DNA of 64,000 nucleotides from Psococerastis gibbosa. Lineage: Eukaryota; Arthropoda; Insecta; Psocodea; Psocidae. The stretch covers positions 38,413,039-38,477,038 of the forward strand of contig OZ020487.1 of the NCBI GenBank assembly GCA_963971405.1, written 5' to 3'. Under the pieces are notes generated by a model, which searched no databases, was not told where the DNA came from, and worked only from the letters and a program-made list of their open reading frames with translations. Positions 10,660 through 20,894 of this stretch are shown here, piece by piece; position 1 is the first letter of the stretch, and every line of letters starts with the position of its first letter. A program made the translations under genes and the position numbers.

Positions 10660-11090
10660 GTTACAGCCGGCTGGCTGGTTGGCAGCAACATGGGGTAACG
10701 ATGCCTCCACTTCTCTCGATCATGGCATGCCCTGTTCAGCTCCACGTATGTAATGGCTCCTACATCCTCCATCCCTTGCTGCAGATATTCTCTTCTCGGG
10801 CGCCAAGTCGGTTGACGCCTTCTAGAAAGAAAGAAAGAAAATTGTTTTTATTTTCCATATGGCCGAATTTTGGGCCTTTCGGCCCACTCTTACAATTAAC
10901 CCATTGGTTCCTTCTGCTTACGAAAATCAAGTGTCTTAGCAAATGCCCGATCTTGCGAGCTCTTTTTGTACTTATGGATGCAACCAGAGTTTTGCTTACG
11001 CTTATTCTGGTTAGAAATTCTTCATTGGTAACATGAGTTTGCCAAGGTATTCGCAGCATGCAACGATAGCACCATATCAAATGCTTCGAT
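10660..11090 (-). pseudogene. LINE relic, ORF2 C-terminus
   Basis: The minus strand gives WCYRCMLRIPWQTHVTNEE, KIGHLLRH, a filler with an (AAAG)n stretch, and then EGVNRLGARE. It belongs to the same lineage as 4700-4905 and 36345-36640. An internal insertion of about 90 bp, GGCCGAATTTTGGGCC and neighbours, separates the two conserved blocks. Confidence 0.82.
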
Positions 11091-11261
11091 TGGTGTATAT
11101 ATAAAATATATTAGAGATCGCCTCCATCAGATATCAACTACGACCAGACCTACCGCTTCCTGCTCACTGTTGTCCCGAACATCTACTAAATCTGGCAAAT
11201 TTATTAAAACAACTTATATGTAAGATAAAAGACAATTTCGACTTACTTTACCGTAGCCTTG

Positions 11262-11283
11262 CCCCCCCCCGGGGGGGGGGGGG
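11262..11283. repeat. C9-G13 mononucleotide palindrome
   Basis: Nine C are followed directly by thirteen G. Just to the right is TACGCCGCTG, similar to a hAT right end, so this may be a MITE whose central loop was lost. Confidence 0.7.
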
Positions 11284-12190
11284 TTACATACGCCGCTGAT
11301 GAGTGTATACAACTGACACAGTCCAGTTTGTAAGTGTTAATGAAAGAACTCAACAGATTCATCCATAGACCTTCTTCGAAGCACTACTGAAGTTGGCAGA
11401 TATGTTGTACCCGGACTCTATTAAGCCATGCTTACGCCTGTTACATTGTGTTAATGGTAGGCAAAGCTTGCCTCAGCTTGTATATTACCGCCTGTAGATT
11501 TTGTAGGGTGACATTAACGATGTGATCCTGTTGGTAAAGGTTAATGGCAAAGGTGTAATTTATGGGAATATTATTACAAAACTCAGTGCGCCAGAATGAC
11601 GGTCGATTCCTCAAGTTTCACAAACTGAATTGAAATTTAAACTCTCCTTCATAATATAATTTTTATTTATTTATTTAATTTAATTTAGTCAACCTGAATC
11701 GGAATTGTTTGAGGTTCTTGGAAGGAAAAGTTCTCCATCAAGTTCAGTTCTATCCATGACTCAACCCTTGCTGATATACACCAGATACGTGGTTGTCGGA
11801 TAAAAAAAAAATTAATTCCAGCAGTGATTCCCGATTCTCACTCTCACCCAGGAAGGGTTTAGAATAGAATAGAATAGAAAAAATTTTTATTACAACACAC
11901 AGCCGTAGCCCTTATGTGTATAAATATTACATAATGTAAAGCGAAAAAACAACAACAACAAAAATTCCTACTGTTTATAGCCAATTGTAACTTCTTATCA
12001 AATAATTTAAATTTATAAAAAAAAACCTACGTAACTACCAAAGAACAACGTAATATATAAATATATCCTAACTACCATTCTTACAATAAAATTTGGTTAC
12101 AAGTTCCTCTGAATGCCTTGCCACAGCGTTTTTTTTTTTCTCCTAATGAAAAATACTATGACGTTAAGGCTGCTAAAGTAACAACTGTAC
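11284..12190. other. No gene; retroelement tail on minus strand
   Basis: An (AGAAT)n tract at 11861-11882 followed by TTTTTATTAC looks like the reverse complement of a LINE 3' end. A (CAA)n stretch follows at 11948. The rest is unassigned. Confidence 0.4.
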
Positions 12191-12194
12191 CAGC

Positions 12195-13290
12195 TAAAGG
12201 TCACCTCCTGTATTTCATATGAACTGTATACAGTACCTTCCACCTACAGCCATAAGGCTTAGTCTATATCAAGCCATCTAGTTCAATCCTTCTTTTAAAA
12301 AAGACTATGGAGTTAAGATTGTTAAAATATCAACTGTTCTAGGTAAAGGTCCTGTATTTCAAATGATCCGTATACTGCACCTTCAACCTTCAGCCATAAG
12401 GCTTAGTCTATATAGGTCTCTTCTTGTATTTCATAATGTACTGTATACAGTACCTTCAACCTACAGCCATAAGGCTTAGTCTATATAGGTCTTCACTTGT
12501 ATTTCATATGTACTGTATACATACCTTCAACCTACGGCCATAAGGCTTAGTCTATATAGGTCTCCTCTTGTATTTCATATGAACTGTATACAGTACCTTC
12601 AACCTAGAGCCATAAGGCTTAGTCTATATAGGTCTCTTCTTGTATTTCATAATGTGCTGTATACAGTACCTTCAACCTAGAGCCATAAGGCTTAGTCTAT
12701 ATAGGTCTCTTCTTGTATTTCATATGAACTGTATACAGTACCTTCAACCTAGAGCCATAAGGCTTAGTCTATATAGGTCTCTTCTTGTATTTCATAATGT
12801 GCTGTATACAGTACCTTCAACCTAGAGCCATAAGGCTTAGTCTATATAGGTCTCTTCTTGTATTTCATATGAACTGTATACAGTACCTTCAACCTAGAGC
12901 CATAAGGCTTAGTCTATATAGGTCTCTTCTTGTATTTCATATGAACTGTATACAGTACCTTCAACCTAGAGCCATAAGGCTTAGTCTATATAGGTCTCTT
13001 CTTGTATTTCATATGAACTGTATACAGTACCTTCAACCTAGAGCCATAAGGCTTAGTCTATATAGGTCTCTTCTTGTATTTCATATGAACTGTATACAGT
13101 ACCTTCAACCTAGAGCCATAAGGCTTAGTCTATATAGGTCTCTTCTTGTATTTCATATGAACTGTATACAGTACCTTCAACCTACAGCCATAAGGCTTAG
13201 TCTATATAGGTCTCTTCTTGCATTTCATAATGTGCTGTATACAGTACCTTCAACCTACGGCCATAAGGCTTAGTCTATATCAAGCCATCT
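12195..13290. repeat. 72-bp tandem satellite array
   Basis: About 14 monomers of 72 bp (some 71). Each holds TTGTATTTCATATG, the 12-bp palindrome ACTGTATACAGT, CCTTCAACCTA and CCATAAGGCTTAGTCTA. The first unit and the last unit are both followed by TCAAGCCATCTAGTTC, so the array grew inside a larger repeated context. The 162- and 61-residue ORFs here exist only because 72 is a multiple of three. Confidence 0.95.
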
Positions 13291-13620
13291 AGTTCAATCC
13301 TTCTTATCTGAAAACCGAATCCAAAACACTATAGATCGCCGGCACAAGCGATCGCTCCGAAACGTCGCGGTAGCAGTTGACCTAAGGGCAGACTGTTCCA
13401 TGCAGGCTCACAGTAAATGCTACGAGTACAATCCCTTGCGTTTAATAGTCTTTCGATCCAATCCTTCCGCAACCTTCCCTCTTCCCTTTTCCCTAATGGC
13501 CTCTAATTCGTATGAAATTAACGAAATAGCTTAGTACACGTGAAACATTTAAAACCCGTTTCCAAATTGTCATTGACTTGTTTTAGAGCTGTTATACACC
13601 TAAACAGGTCCCATTTTTAG
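13291..13620. other. No feature recognised
   Basis: Unique-looking sequence without coding signal. Confidence 0.4.
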
Positions 13621-13624
13621 ATAC

Positions 13625-13860
13625 TCTGGGAATCTTCTTCTTGAGTTACAATCTATGGATTGGTTTGCAGCGAATGGTGTAGTCTTCTTCCCCTCTCTTG
13701 TCTGTTTCGTGTGGTCCTTATCAGTCCTTTATAGGTGTCGCACCCTGGGTACTTCATGACATCCTCTAGGTCCTCTGTCGTCCCCTTGAGTTGGTGCCTT
13801 CAACCATACCCTCAATGATGTTCTTGAACCCTTCGTGTCTCAGGATATACCCTAACTCTG
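13625..13860 (-). pseudogene. LINE relic, ORF2 C-terminus
   Basis: The minus strand reads YILRHEGFKNIIEGMVEGTN, then SRGRQR and DLEDVMKYPGCDTYKGL across frame changes. This is the C-terminal tail of a non-LTR ORF2 related to the 17100 relic. Confidence 0.7.
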
Positions 13861-14039
13861 GGAATAGACTACATTATTCAGGTAATAGATTGACATAAGA
13901 TTCCTCTGCGGATATTTAAATTTAATTTGAAAAGTGAGCTAGCAAGCCATCAGCAACGTATCACAAAAGACCGCATCATTTGATAGACGACCGGCACTGA
14001 GGCCCTTTTGGACAGCAGTTATATTCTTTGTCTCTAAAA

Positions 14040-14357
14040 TCTAAGTGTTACAGCACTCAAAATGCGCAAAACCTCACTATTTCAGTCCTATTTTTCAAAA
14101 CTTTTCTCCCGGGGGAGAACCCCGGGCCCCCCCTTGTCCATAATTATATTGATTGTTTCTCATTTATAAGCTTTATTGCTCTCAAAATGCGTAAAACTTC
14201 ACCATTTCGGCCCTATTTTTCAAAAGTTTTCTCCCGTGGGAGAACCCCGGGCCCCCCTTTTCCGTAATTATTTTGATTCTTTCTTTAGCAACTTCTATTA
14301 AATTGGGTGGAGCGGCGCCAAATTATACACCTTCGAAAACCAATCGTTACGCCACTG
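14040..14357. repeat. Tandem 125-bp duplication ending in a hAT-like terminus
   Basis: Two units (about 14040-14164 and 14165-14290) share CTCAAAATGCG, CTATTTTTCAAAA and GGGAGAACCCCGGGCCCCC. The right edge is CAATCGTTACGCCACTG, the complement of a CAGTGGCGTAACG-type hAT end. The left end was not found. Confidence 0.6.
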
Positions 14358-14589
14358 ACAAGTGCCTCCCCCATTTATGAGGTCTGGGACCGCCTCTGCT
14401 GGCGGTGAGGCTATGGAACTTTCAGCGAGACCCCCATCAGAAAATTGAAAAAAAAAGTAAATGAATTTACATAATGACTGAATGGTGTGTAAATGGCCTT
14501 TTACAATAGTTATATATATTTTAAAAATATATTTTTTTTAATTAAATGTATAACATCATAATGTATCACATTGTACTATATTATTTAAT

Positions 14590-14860
14590 TCTTTTTTTTT
14601 ACTGCACCTTATCCTCATGGAGGGTCGGCACTACTGCAGCGTTTCCACTCAGTCCTGTTCTGGGCGTCCTCGGTTGAGAGCCCCAAACTTCTTATATCTC
14701 CGGCTATCTTTCTTCTCAGTGTAACTTTCGGCCTCCCTGGCGGTTCTCTTCCTTGGATCTCTCGGTCCTCGGTTCATTACTCTTTTGACTAGGTGGTCTT
14801 CGTCTCTATGCAGTACGTGCCCCACCAGTTCAGCCTCTTCTCTGTCTGTTTACTGTACTG
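14590..14860 (-). pseudogene. LINE relic, second copy of the 9600 type
   Basis: On the minus strand it encodes fragments matching EEAELVGHVLHRDED, RVMN and the GCSSADPP-like end. It begins at the same 3' point (ACTGCACCTTATCCTC) as the copy at 9600 and is shorter. Confidence 0.8.
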
Positions 14861-14865
14861 TTGAT

Positions 14866-14945
14866 TTATGGTTAACATGAAAAAAAGACTTTATAGTCTT
14901 ATTCGCCATTTGTATCGCAATAAAGTCATTTATTCATTCATTCTG
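14866..14945 (+). repeat. LINE-type 3' tail, second copy
   Basis: GGTTAACATGAAAAAAAGAC, TTTATAGTCTTATTCG, AATAAAGTC and (ATTC)n, matching 9494-9592. Confidence 0.6.
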
Positions 14946-15060
14946 TTTCATTCACATTTCACACTGTACCATTTGTTGTGGGTTTATTGTCAGAGCCCAA
15001 AATTCTCCCATATGTATGGAAAATTACCACGAATTTCTTTCTATCGTTCTTGCTTTCTAT

Positions 15061-15458
15061 CAGTGGCGTAGCATGCCTTAAAAATTTGTTTGGGGGCCCT
15101 TATGAAGGGTAAAGATTTCTCACAAAAGAAAAAAAAATGATTGCATAAAATTAAAATAAATATATATTTTATTCGTCATAATTATATGTCTGTAACTTTT
15201 TCCAAAAATTTTACAAGCAATGCAAATTTAATTTATACACTCTCCTTGCTTTTTTTCGGCAAACTGATTTATTAAATAATTTATAGCTGATGATGACTTT
15301 AGTTTTTCTAAAGTTTCTGCCTCTATGGACAATACTGACAGGTCTGACAGGTGGCAGAAAAATTTGGGAAGTTTTTATTAATTTTTCCTTACGCACGTCG
15401 GAAGCCCCCGTGGCCCCATATAATTGATACTGCTGATGCAGCGGTAGCTACGCCCCTG
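15061..15458. mobile_element. hAT-type MITE, 398 bp
   Basis: The termini are CAGTGGCGTAGC and GCTACGCCCCTG. The 8-bp flanks CTTTCTAT (15053-15060) and CTTTTTAT (15459-15466) match at 7 of 8, as expected of an old hAT duplication. There is no transposase. Confidence 0.75.
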
Positions 15459-15597
15459 CTTTTTATAGTAGAATTTAATTTTTAATTTTGAAACTAAATC
15501 CAGAAAGTAATTGCAACCATTTACTAGTACTAGTAGTTTAATTGTTGTTACAAAGGGACTTTATGGCTTATGACTTATCGTGAGTACTGCTACTAAA

Positions 15598-15872
15598 AAA
15601 GGGCAGAGTTTTAATATAAGGGAGTCCAGCATCCTACTATGCTCTGTTTTTCTTTAGCTTATTTGTTGTAATGTAATGTAATGTTATAATGTAAGCATTC
15701 CTGTTTTAGCGTTGTAAAATCTACAGCTATACTTTACAACTATTAAAATGCTTAAAACCCTACTAGTATTTTGCTCTTATATTTTCAATTTTTCCTTAAA
15801 TCCTGCCTGATGACGTCATAAGGTCTACTTTTTTGCCCCCGCCACCATTCTAAAACTTTACGCCTCTGCAAC
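15598..15872. mobile_element. Degraded copy of the 47948 hAT MITE
   Basis: The right ~180 bp (ACTTTACAACTATTAAAA, CCTGATGACGTCATAA, CTAAAACTTTACGCCTCTG) matches 48061-48237. The left end is eroded and its poly-G core is gone. Confidence 0.65.
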
Positions 15873-15891
15873 ACCGTCTCTGAGTGCACTA

Positions 15892-16060
15892 CAGGCCCGT
15901 ACCCAGGATCTAATTTGGGGGGGGGGCGGCAAGAACAAATTAAAAATAAAAATGATAGGTACATCTGTAGTGATTTTAGTTGTTTTGGCTAAAACTGTTA
16001 CATTATTAATTATTTTTTATCAAATTTACGGGGGGGGGGCATGGCCTTGGGTACGGGCCT
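15892..16060. mobile_element. hAT-type MITE with poly-G core
   Basis: Termini are CAGGCCCGTACCCAGG and CCTTGGGTACGGGCCT, with G-runs just inside each end. Candidate 8-bp flanks agree at 6 of 8 positions (GTGCACTA and CTGCCCTA). Confidence 0.65.
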
Positions 16061-16541
16061 ACTGCCCTACCTCTATATAAAATTAATTATTAAATTGTCA
16101 GATGGATTTTTCTTCACAGTCCCTGTCAAAATAATTTCAGAAGTGGCATTCATAAGTTTAAAAGATTATTGAATGAATGAAAAATTGATTGTTTATGATA
16201 AGTTAATTACGAAAAATTTGGTAGTTATGTGCTCAAGTGTGCTCAGACGAATTCCAGAAATGGCGTGCCGTCGCGAACCATTATTTTCCCGACAAATTCT
16301 TGTCTCCGCATTAAATCATACTAAAGACAACACTTCTCTGTTTAACTTATACTTGGCATTCCCTTGCAGCACACAGTAGCCGCATCATTGTTCTTAGAGC
16401 ATGGACGCAACCGCAGTGTACCTGAGTTGAATAATTTTTTACGGATTACTCCTGGCTGGGAAAATGTTGAAAGCTTTGCAGATTGTCCTTTTATACCAAT
16501 CGCAAATATTCTAAAATCTAAGATCATGGAGTCGGTCAACA
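16061..16541. other. No feature recognised
   Basis: Overlapping short ORFs exist on both strands around 16342-16585 but none has a motif or coding bias. Confidence 0.4.
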
Positions 16542-16544
16542 TAA

Positions 16545-16703
16545 GGCGGGTATTCCACATACGGCAGTCGTCAATGAAAAATTGAAAAATGACGTAACAA
16601 TGACGTAAATTGACGTGGTAGCAGAATTTTTAGTATGTCTTTAATGTCTGCTAAAACGTCATTTTTCAATTTTTCATTGACGATTGACGTATGTGGAATA
16701 CCC
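16545..16703. mobile_element. Short PIF/Harbinger-like MITE
   Basis: A near-perfect 159-bp hairpin beginning GGCGGGTATTCCACATACG, with TAA on both sides (16542-16544, 16704-16706). The last three bases of the right end are missing. The centre holds GACGTGGTAGCAGA, shared with the composite elements. Confidence 0.8.
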
Positions 16704-16706
16704 TAA

Positions 16707-16998
16707 GTATCAGGAAGCAGTTCCTCAAAACCTGCGTATATGGGGTGTTTTTTTTTAATTTACGGTTGCGAAACCAGGACTATAGGTGTTTACTCAGTAG
16801 CTTTAAGAAAATAATTAATCAGTATATCTTAGATAACGCTTAAGACCCTCTCCGGTCCTGTAATGGTGATGACAATGGATTGCCCCCCCCCCCGTATACC
16901 TTTTATCCTTCTTTTTTTTTCTCACTATTCCTCTCTTTTCTTCTTCTCCATTTAGTTTTAATTAATCTATAATAGCCTACAATGTTTTTTTAGTTTTT
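16707..16998. other. No gene; C9 run
   Basis: A run of C at 16884-16892 without visible MITE ends. Confidence 0.4.
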
Positions 16999-17095
16999 AA
17001 GGTTAGCATGAAAACAAGACTTTATAGTCTTATTGTTCGCCTTTTGTTTGCAATATAGTCGTTTTTTTCATTTCATTTCATTTCATTTCATTGCA
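16999..17095 (+). repeat. LINE-type 3' tail, third copy
   Basis: GGTTAGCATGAAAACAAGAC, TTTATAGTCTTATTG and (TTTCA)n, as at 9494 and 14866. Confidence 0.6.
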
Positions 17096-17099
17096 TAGG

Positions 17100-17445
17100 T
17101 GCAGAACTAAAGAGGCTTGAAGCGTTTGAAATGTGGTGTTACAGAAGGATGCTACGGTCTACGAATCAGCTGGAGGGGCTACGTGACGAATGAAAGTGTG
17201 CCAGAGGCTGTTGAAGAAGAGAGATAACTGCTGCAGAAATGGTTAGGACATTTATTTAGACACGAAAATCTGGTACACAGCACAGTGGAAGGAGCCAATA
17301 GAACAAGAAGGCTGAAGGTGGAATTAATGGATCAACTGAAGGAGTACGCAGGAGCTCGAACGTATCAAGAGCTGAAGAGGAAGGCGCAGGACCGAGAGAG
17401 CTGGAAGATGATATGCAGAGAGTGGCTGCCGACCAATCATTGAGA
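17100..17445 (+). pseudogene. LINE relic, ORF2 C-terminus
   Basis: The plus strand reads ELKRLEAFEMWCYRRMLRST, several stops, then EGANRTRRLKVELMDQLKEY, TYQELKRKAQDRESWKMI and CREWLPTNH. This is the end of a non-LTR ORF2. It is the least shifted of the plus-strand relics but has internal stops. Confidence 0.87.
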
Positions 17446-17579
17446 TTGTGACTTCAAAAGTAGAATATTCATGTAAAAGTCCCTATGAAAATTTTACTGG
17501 TATGTTGTAAACTATAACAATAATATTTCCTTAAATATTACCCTAGTAAAAATAAATATAGCCAGAAACCTAAATATTA

Positions 17580-18099
17580 GGGGTCTTCACAGTATTGGTG
17601 TTATTGAGTTATCGAGTTAGATGTGCTATCCAAGTTAGCAAGTGAACCTCGGGAGTGAGTTATCATGCTATATCGAAAACATTTAACAGGGTAAACAACG
17701 GGGTAGGTAGTAGTCAGATGTTCGTGGCACGGTTTTAAAGAAAGTGGCAGAACTCTATTCTAGTGCCACATTTGTTTATATTTTTTGTTAATTTTGGTTA
17801 TTATTATTTTAAGCAGGTATTTACGGTAGTTGCTTGTGATAATAGATTATAAAAATAAATTTAAATACAACATAATTTTAAAAGCGTGCGTTTTAAATCA
17901 ATCAACATAAAAAGATGGCGGTGGTCAAACCTGAGCTATCGATCGCAGCGCAAGCTAAATAGGACGTTAACTAATTTGAAAATGCGTTTAGGATAGCACG
18001 CTGGATAGCTTGGTTATCGGGTTAACAGTGTGTTAACTTAACTTGATATAACACACTTAACTAGGTATAACTCGCTAACACGAACACTGTGAAGACCCC
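17580..18099 (+). mobile_element. 520-bp inverted-repeat element, intact copy
   Basis: Termini are GGGGTCTTCACAGTATTGG and the complementary CACTGTGAAGACCCC, with ~35-bp terminal repeats. There is no coding capacity. Flanks AAATATTA and AAATAATT are similar but not identical, so the superfamily stays open. The other copy is at 56851-58372 in opposite orientation. Confidence 0.8.
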
Positions 18100-18104
18100 A
18101 AATA

Positions 18105-18358
18105 ATTGAAGCGCGGAAATAAAAACCGGGTTAACCGCCAAAAATTCGAAATTAATTTGATCACTTAAATATGATCCGAGTGACTATATATGAATGTTCT
18201 AAAAACGGCGCCAAGCGACAATGGCAAATTGTAGTTACAATTGGTAGGTAGATGGCAAGTGTGTCAAACCATGTCATGCATTATAGCATAAAAAAATAGT
18301 GATAACGCAAAATAATGATTTCGGCGGTTAACCCGGTTTTTATTTCCCCGCTTCAATT
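18105..18358. mobile_element. 254-bp MITE with 40-bp terminal repeats
   Basis: ATTGAAGCGCGGAAATAAAA at the left is matched by the complement at the right (AACCCGGTTTTTATTTCC then CGCTTCAAT). TA lies on both flanks. It sits six bases from the element ending at 18099. Confidence 0.75.
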
Positions 18359-18961
18359 TAACGATTTTTTTTCGCACCAAGTTCTTACTTTCGGTGTTTG
18401 GTCAGTTCTTTGTTTAACCTGATGATTGTACTTAGTTCTTAAGCAAACAATATTTAAAGTGCTTAAGGGTGCGCTTGAATAAATGAATAGAGTTTACTGA
18501 AGAGGTACGCATTGTATATGCGAACTGCTGCTGGCAGATTCAAAGTTAACGGCTACTGTTTTGATTAGGTGTCGCAACTCTGCAACTATCTCTTTGCCTA
18601 CTGTTGGAAAATGTGGATTTTCTCGACTCAGCCACGGGATATTCAAACTGGAAGAACTTGGAAATGTTAATGTTAAACAGACACAATTGCGGAGAAACAA
18701 GTCGAAAAAAATGAGAGGACAATTCCGCAGAGGCCCATTGTTCTTTTGTTGGTAGTAGCCCAACTTATCCCGTGTTCAGGCAGAGGCTGCAAATCTTTCG
18801 CGCTTCCCTTTCTACCCACCTTTAAGCTCAAAATAACGTTTACTAGGTGTCCAGGTTTAAAAAGAAACTAAAAAAGAAGGGCATTGGTTGCATAGATTAC
18901 TGTTTAGACCTGCATTCTTGAGCATAAAGACATAGGAATTAGGAGTGAATTTTGTATACTC
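18359..18961. other. Unassigned; one minus-strand ORF
   Basis: A minus-strand frame of 89 codons lies at 18494-18763, and the region reads sensibly around IVAELRHLIKTVAVNFESA, but I recognise no family and see no splice signals. It may be a transposon remnant. Confidence 0.2.
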
Positions 18962-18969
18962 GTGGGATA

Positions 18970-19012
18970 CATGGGCGTTGCTAGGATTGGATTCAGGGGG
19001 GGGGGGAGCAAG
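18970..19012. repeat. Fragment of a poly-G hAT-like end
   Basis: GGGCGTTGCTAGGATTGGA followed by a G11-12 run has the layout of the other G-cored ends, but no right end was found. Confidence 0.4.
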
Positions 19013-19176
19013 TGCAAAAGTTCGATTAAATCCGCCCCGTCACATAGCCATCCTCGGGCTACTGTGGCTTTTTCTAGACAAGCCAGCACCACCAAGACTT
19101 GCCCTCCGATTGCTGCTTGGTCGGGGACTGCTTATTCGTTACATTCGCTATCCGCCACCTACGAACCCGCTAGTAG

Positions 19177-19367
19177 CAAGGGCGGATTTTAGGGGGGGGG
19201 GGTCAGAGGGTCCGGACCCCCCCCCCCCCCGAAATAAATTAACTTACACTAGATAACAATGGGTTTACAGTGGGAATTAAAAATAATCATGTTTTTTAAT
19301 GTTATAATCCACTGAACCTGACCGCTGAACCCCCCCCCCCCTAAATTGGAGGCAAAATCCGCCCTTG
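19177..19367. mobile_element. hAT-type MITE with poly-G/C core, 191 bp
   Basis: Termini CAAGGGCGGATTTT and AAAATCCGCCCTTG enclose G10, C14 and C12 runs. A perfect 8-bp duplication GCTAGTAG lies at 19169-19176 and 19368-19375. No coding sequence. Confidence 0.92.
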
Positions 19368-19439
19368 GCTAGTAGCCTGCAGTTCGTATACATTATTTAC
19401 ATTAAAGGGAGCTACGACGATGACAATTCCTATCTGCTA

Positions 19440-19605
19440 CATAAATAACGACCAATGGTATGAGAGTACTGGAAAAAAAGGTAACGAGAAGAATCAATGG
19501 AGCCCAGTACGAAAACAGAGAGTGGCGTATAAGAAACGAATTGGAGAGAGACGCAATACTCAATGGAGAAGACATAGTGCGTTTTGACAGGAAGAAGTAG
19601 AAGAT
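19440..19605 (+). pseudogene. LINE relic, ORF2 fragment
   Basis: The plus strand gives MRVLEKKVTRRINGAQYENR, EWRIRNELERDAILN and GEDIVRFDRKK, the post-RT region of a non-LTR lineage different from the 4700 and 9600 types. A (ATA)n tract follows. Confidence 0.75.
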
Positions 19606-20189
19606 GATAATAATAATAAATTGTTTATTTCCTGATTTTATACACATTTTTTTCCATAATCCTATGGGCGCGTGATGGGGGGGGGGGGGGAAACCCTTAA
19701 TGCCCTACCTAATTTACCCTATGTATACAAAAATAACATGCACAAACAATCTAGTTATTATGGGAGTCCAGCTGGTATTTCATAAAATCAGAAACAAAAT
19801 TTCCAATTGATTTTTTTTATCTAGTAGCTTCAACATGAACACGTTTGCATTCATTGTAGAATTAAAGAAGAAGGTCTAAAAAAATTATGTATTGTAAGCA
19901 GAACTGGGAACACCGCGCACGTAGTTTACAGCCAGGAGCTCAGTGAATGATGGCCATTTCAAACTGGCGGTTTTTTGTCTTTGCCGCAATCACGGAGTCC
20001 GTAGCTTTAATCGCCAACAAGGAATTTCGGGCATCCCAAAGACTAAAAAGACTATTACCAATTTTAAATACCGTATGTGAAAAATCATTAATGAAGCGAA
20101 GATTGCCGGTGTCCACTATTAAAAACTTATAAAGTGAACTGTATTTAAATTCATGACAATATATAGGCATCTACCAGCTACATACCTAC
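19606..20189. other. No gene; G13 run
   Basis: A G-run at 19678-19690. Complementary short ORFs at 19940-20170 lack motifs. Confidence 0.4.
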
Positions 20190-20192
20190 TTA

Positions 20193-20576
20193 GGCGCCCA
20201 TTCCACCGACCGGCTAGGGCTATTTACAAAAACGGTGACGTGGTAGCAGACATTCAAGCCTTAGGTGGGGTTTCCACCGACCTCGCATTGCAGAATTGAT
20301 GGAAATGTTTATTTTCCTCTAAGCCATAGTTAAAATTGATCAATGATCATACAGTAAAATTACAAACAAACAAACTAAAATTAAAACATGGCGTCATGAG
20401 ATATGTTAAGTACAAACATTTTAATAGATTTCTATAAAAAGAAAAATTCTAATTTCCGTCAATGTCATTTGCATTCTGCAATGCGAGGTCGGTGAAAACG
20501 CCACCTAAGTCTTGAATGTCTGCTACCACGTCACCGTTTTTGTAAATAGCCCTAGCCGGTCGGTGGAATGGGCGCC
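20193..20576. mobile_element. Composite PIF/Harbinger-like MITE, H1
   Basis: A 384-bp inverted-repeat element, ends GGCGCCCATTCCACC and GGTGGAATGGGCGCC, with TTA on both flanks. Inside, at 20264-20515, a second inverted-repeat element (GGTGGGGTTTCC to the right end CGCCACC) sits exactly in the middle of the outer palindrome. No transposase. Copies H2-H5 share this layout. Confidence 0.92.
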
Positions 20577-20894
20577 TTAGTATAATACTATTGTATATAA
20601 ATCGGCCTGCTTACACAGGTGTAAATTCCGAAGCTAGTGAGGAAATAAAGTCGTTTGCTTAAATATTATATTAAGACGTCACGAAAAATAAATTATCATT
20701 CTAAACGTAAACATTATTTCATTATGTGCCGTTTCATCACCCATGTCATGACAACAAACAAGATACCGTACTTGAATATGTACAAGATGGCTGGTATTAT
20801 TTTCCCTAGCTACAATAAATAAATTAAAAATATGTAATGTTTTTTTTAAATTAAACTTAGTGAATCTAGTGGAATTAGGACCATAAACGCCCTC
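20577..20894. other. No feature recognised
   Basis: AT-rich sequence between the H1 element and a SINE fragment. Confidence 0.4.

Noticed and set aside
12640-13273. ORFs of 61 and 162 codons made of a 24-residue repeat
   Set aside because: They are the translation of the 72-bp satellite; the unit length is a multiple of three, so a frame stays open without coding.
12195-13290. CRISPR-like array
   Set aside because: Units are uniform tandem monomers without distinct spacers, and the DNA is eukaryotic.
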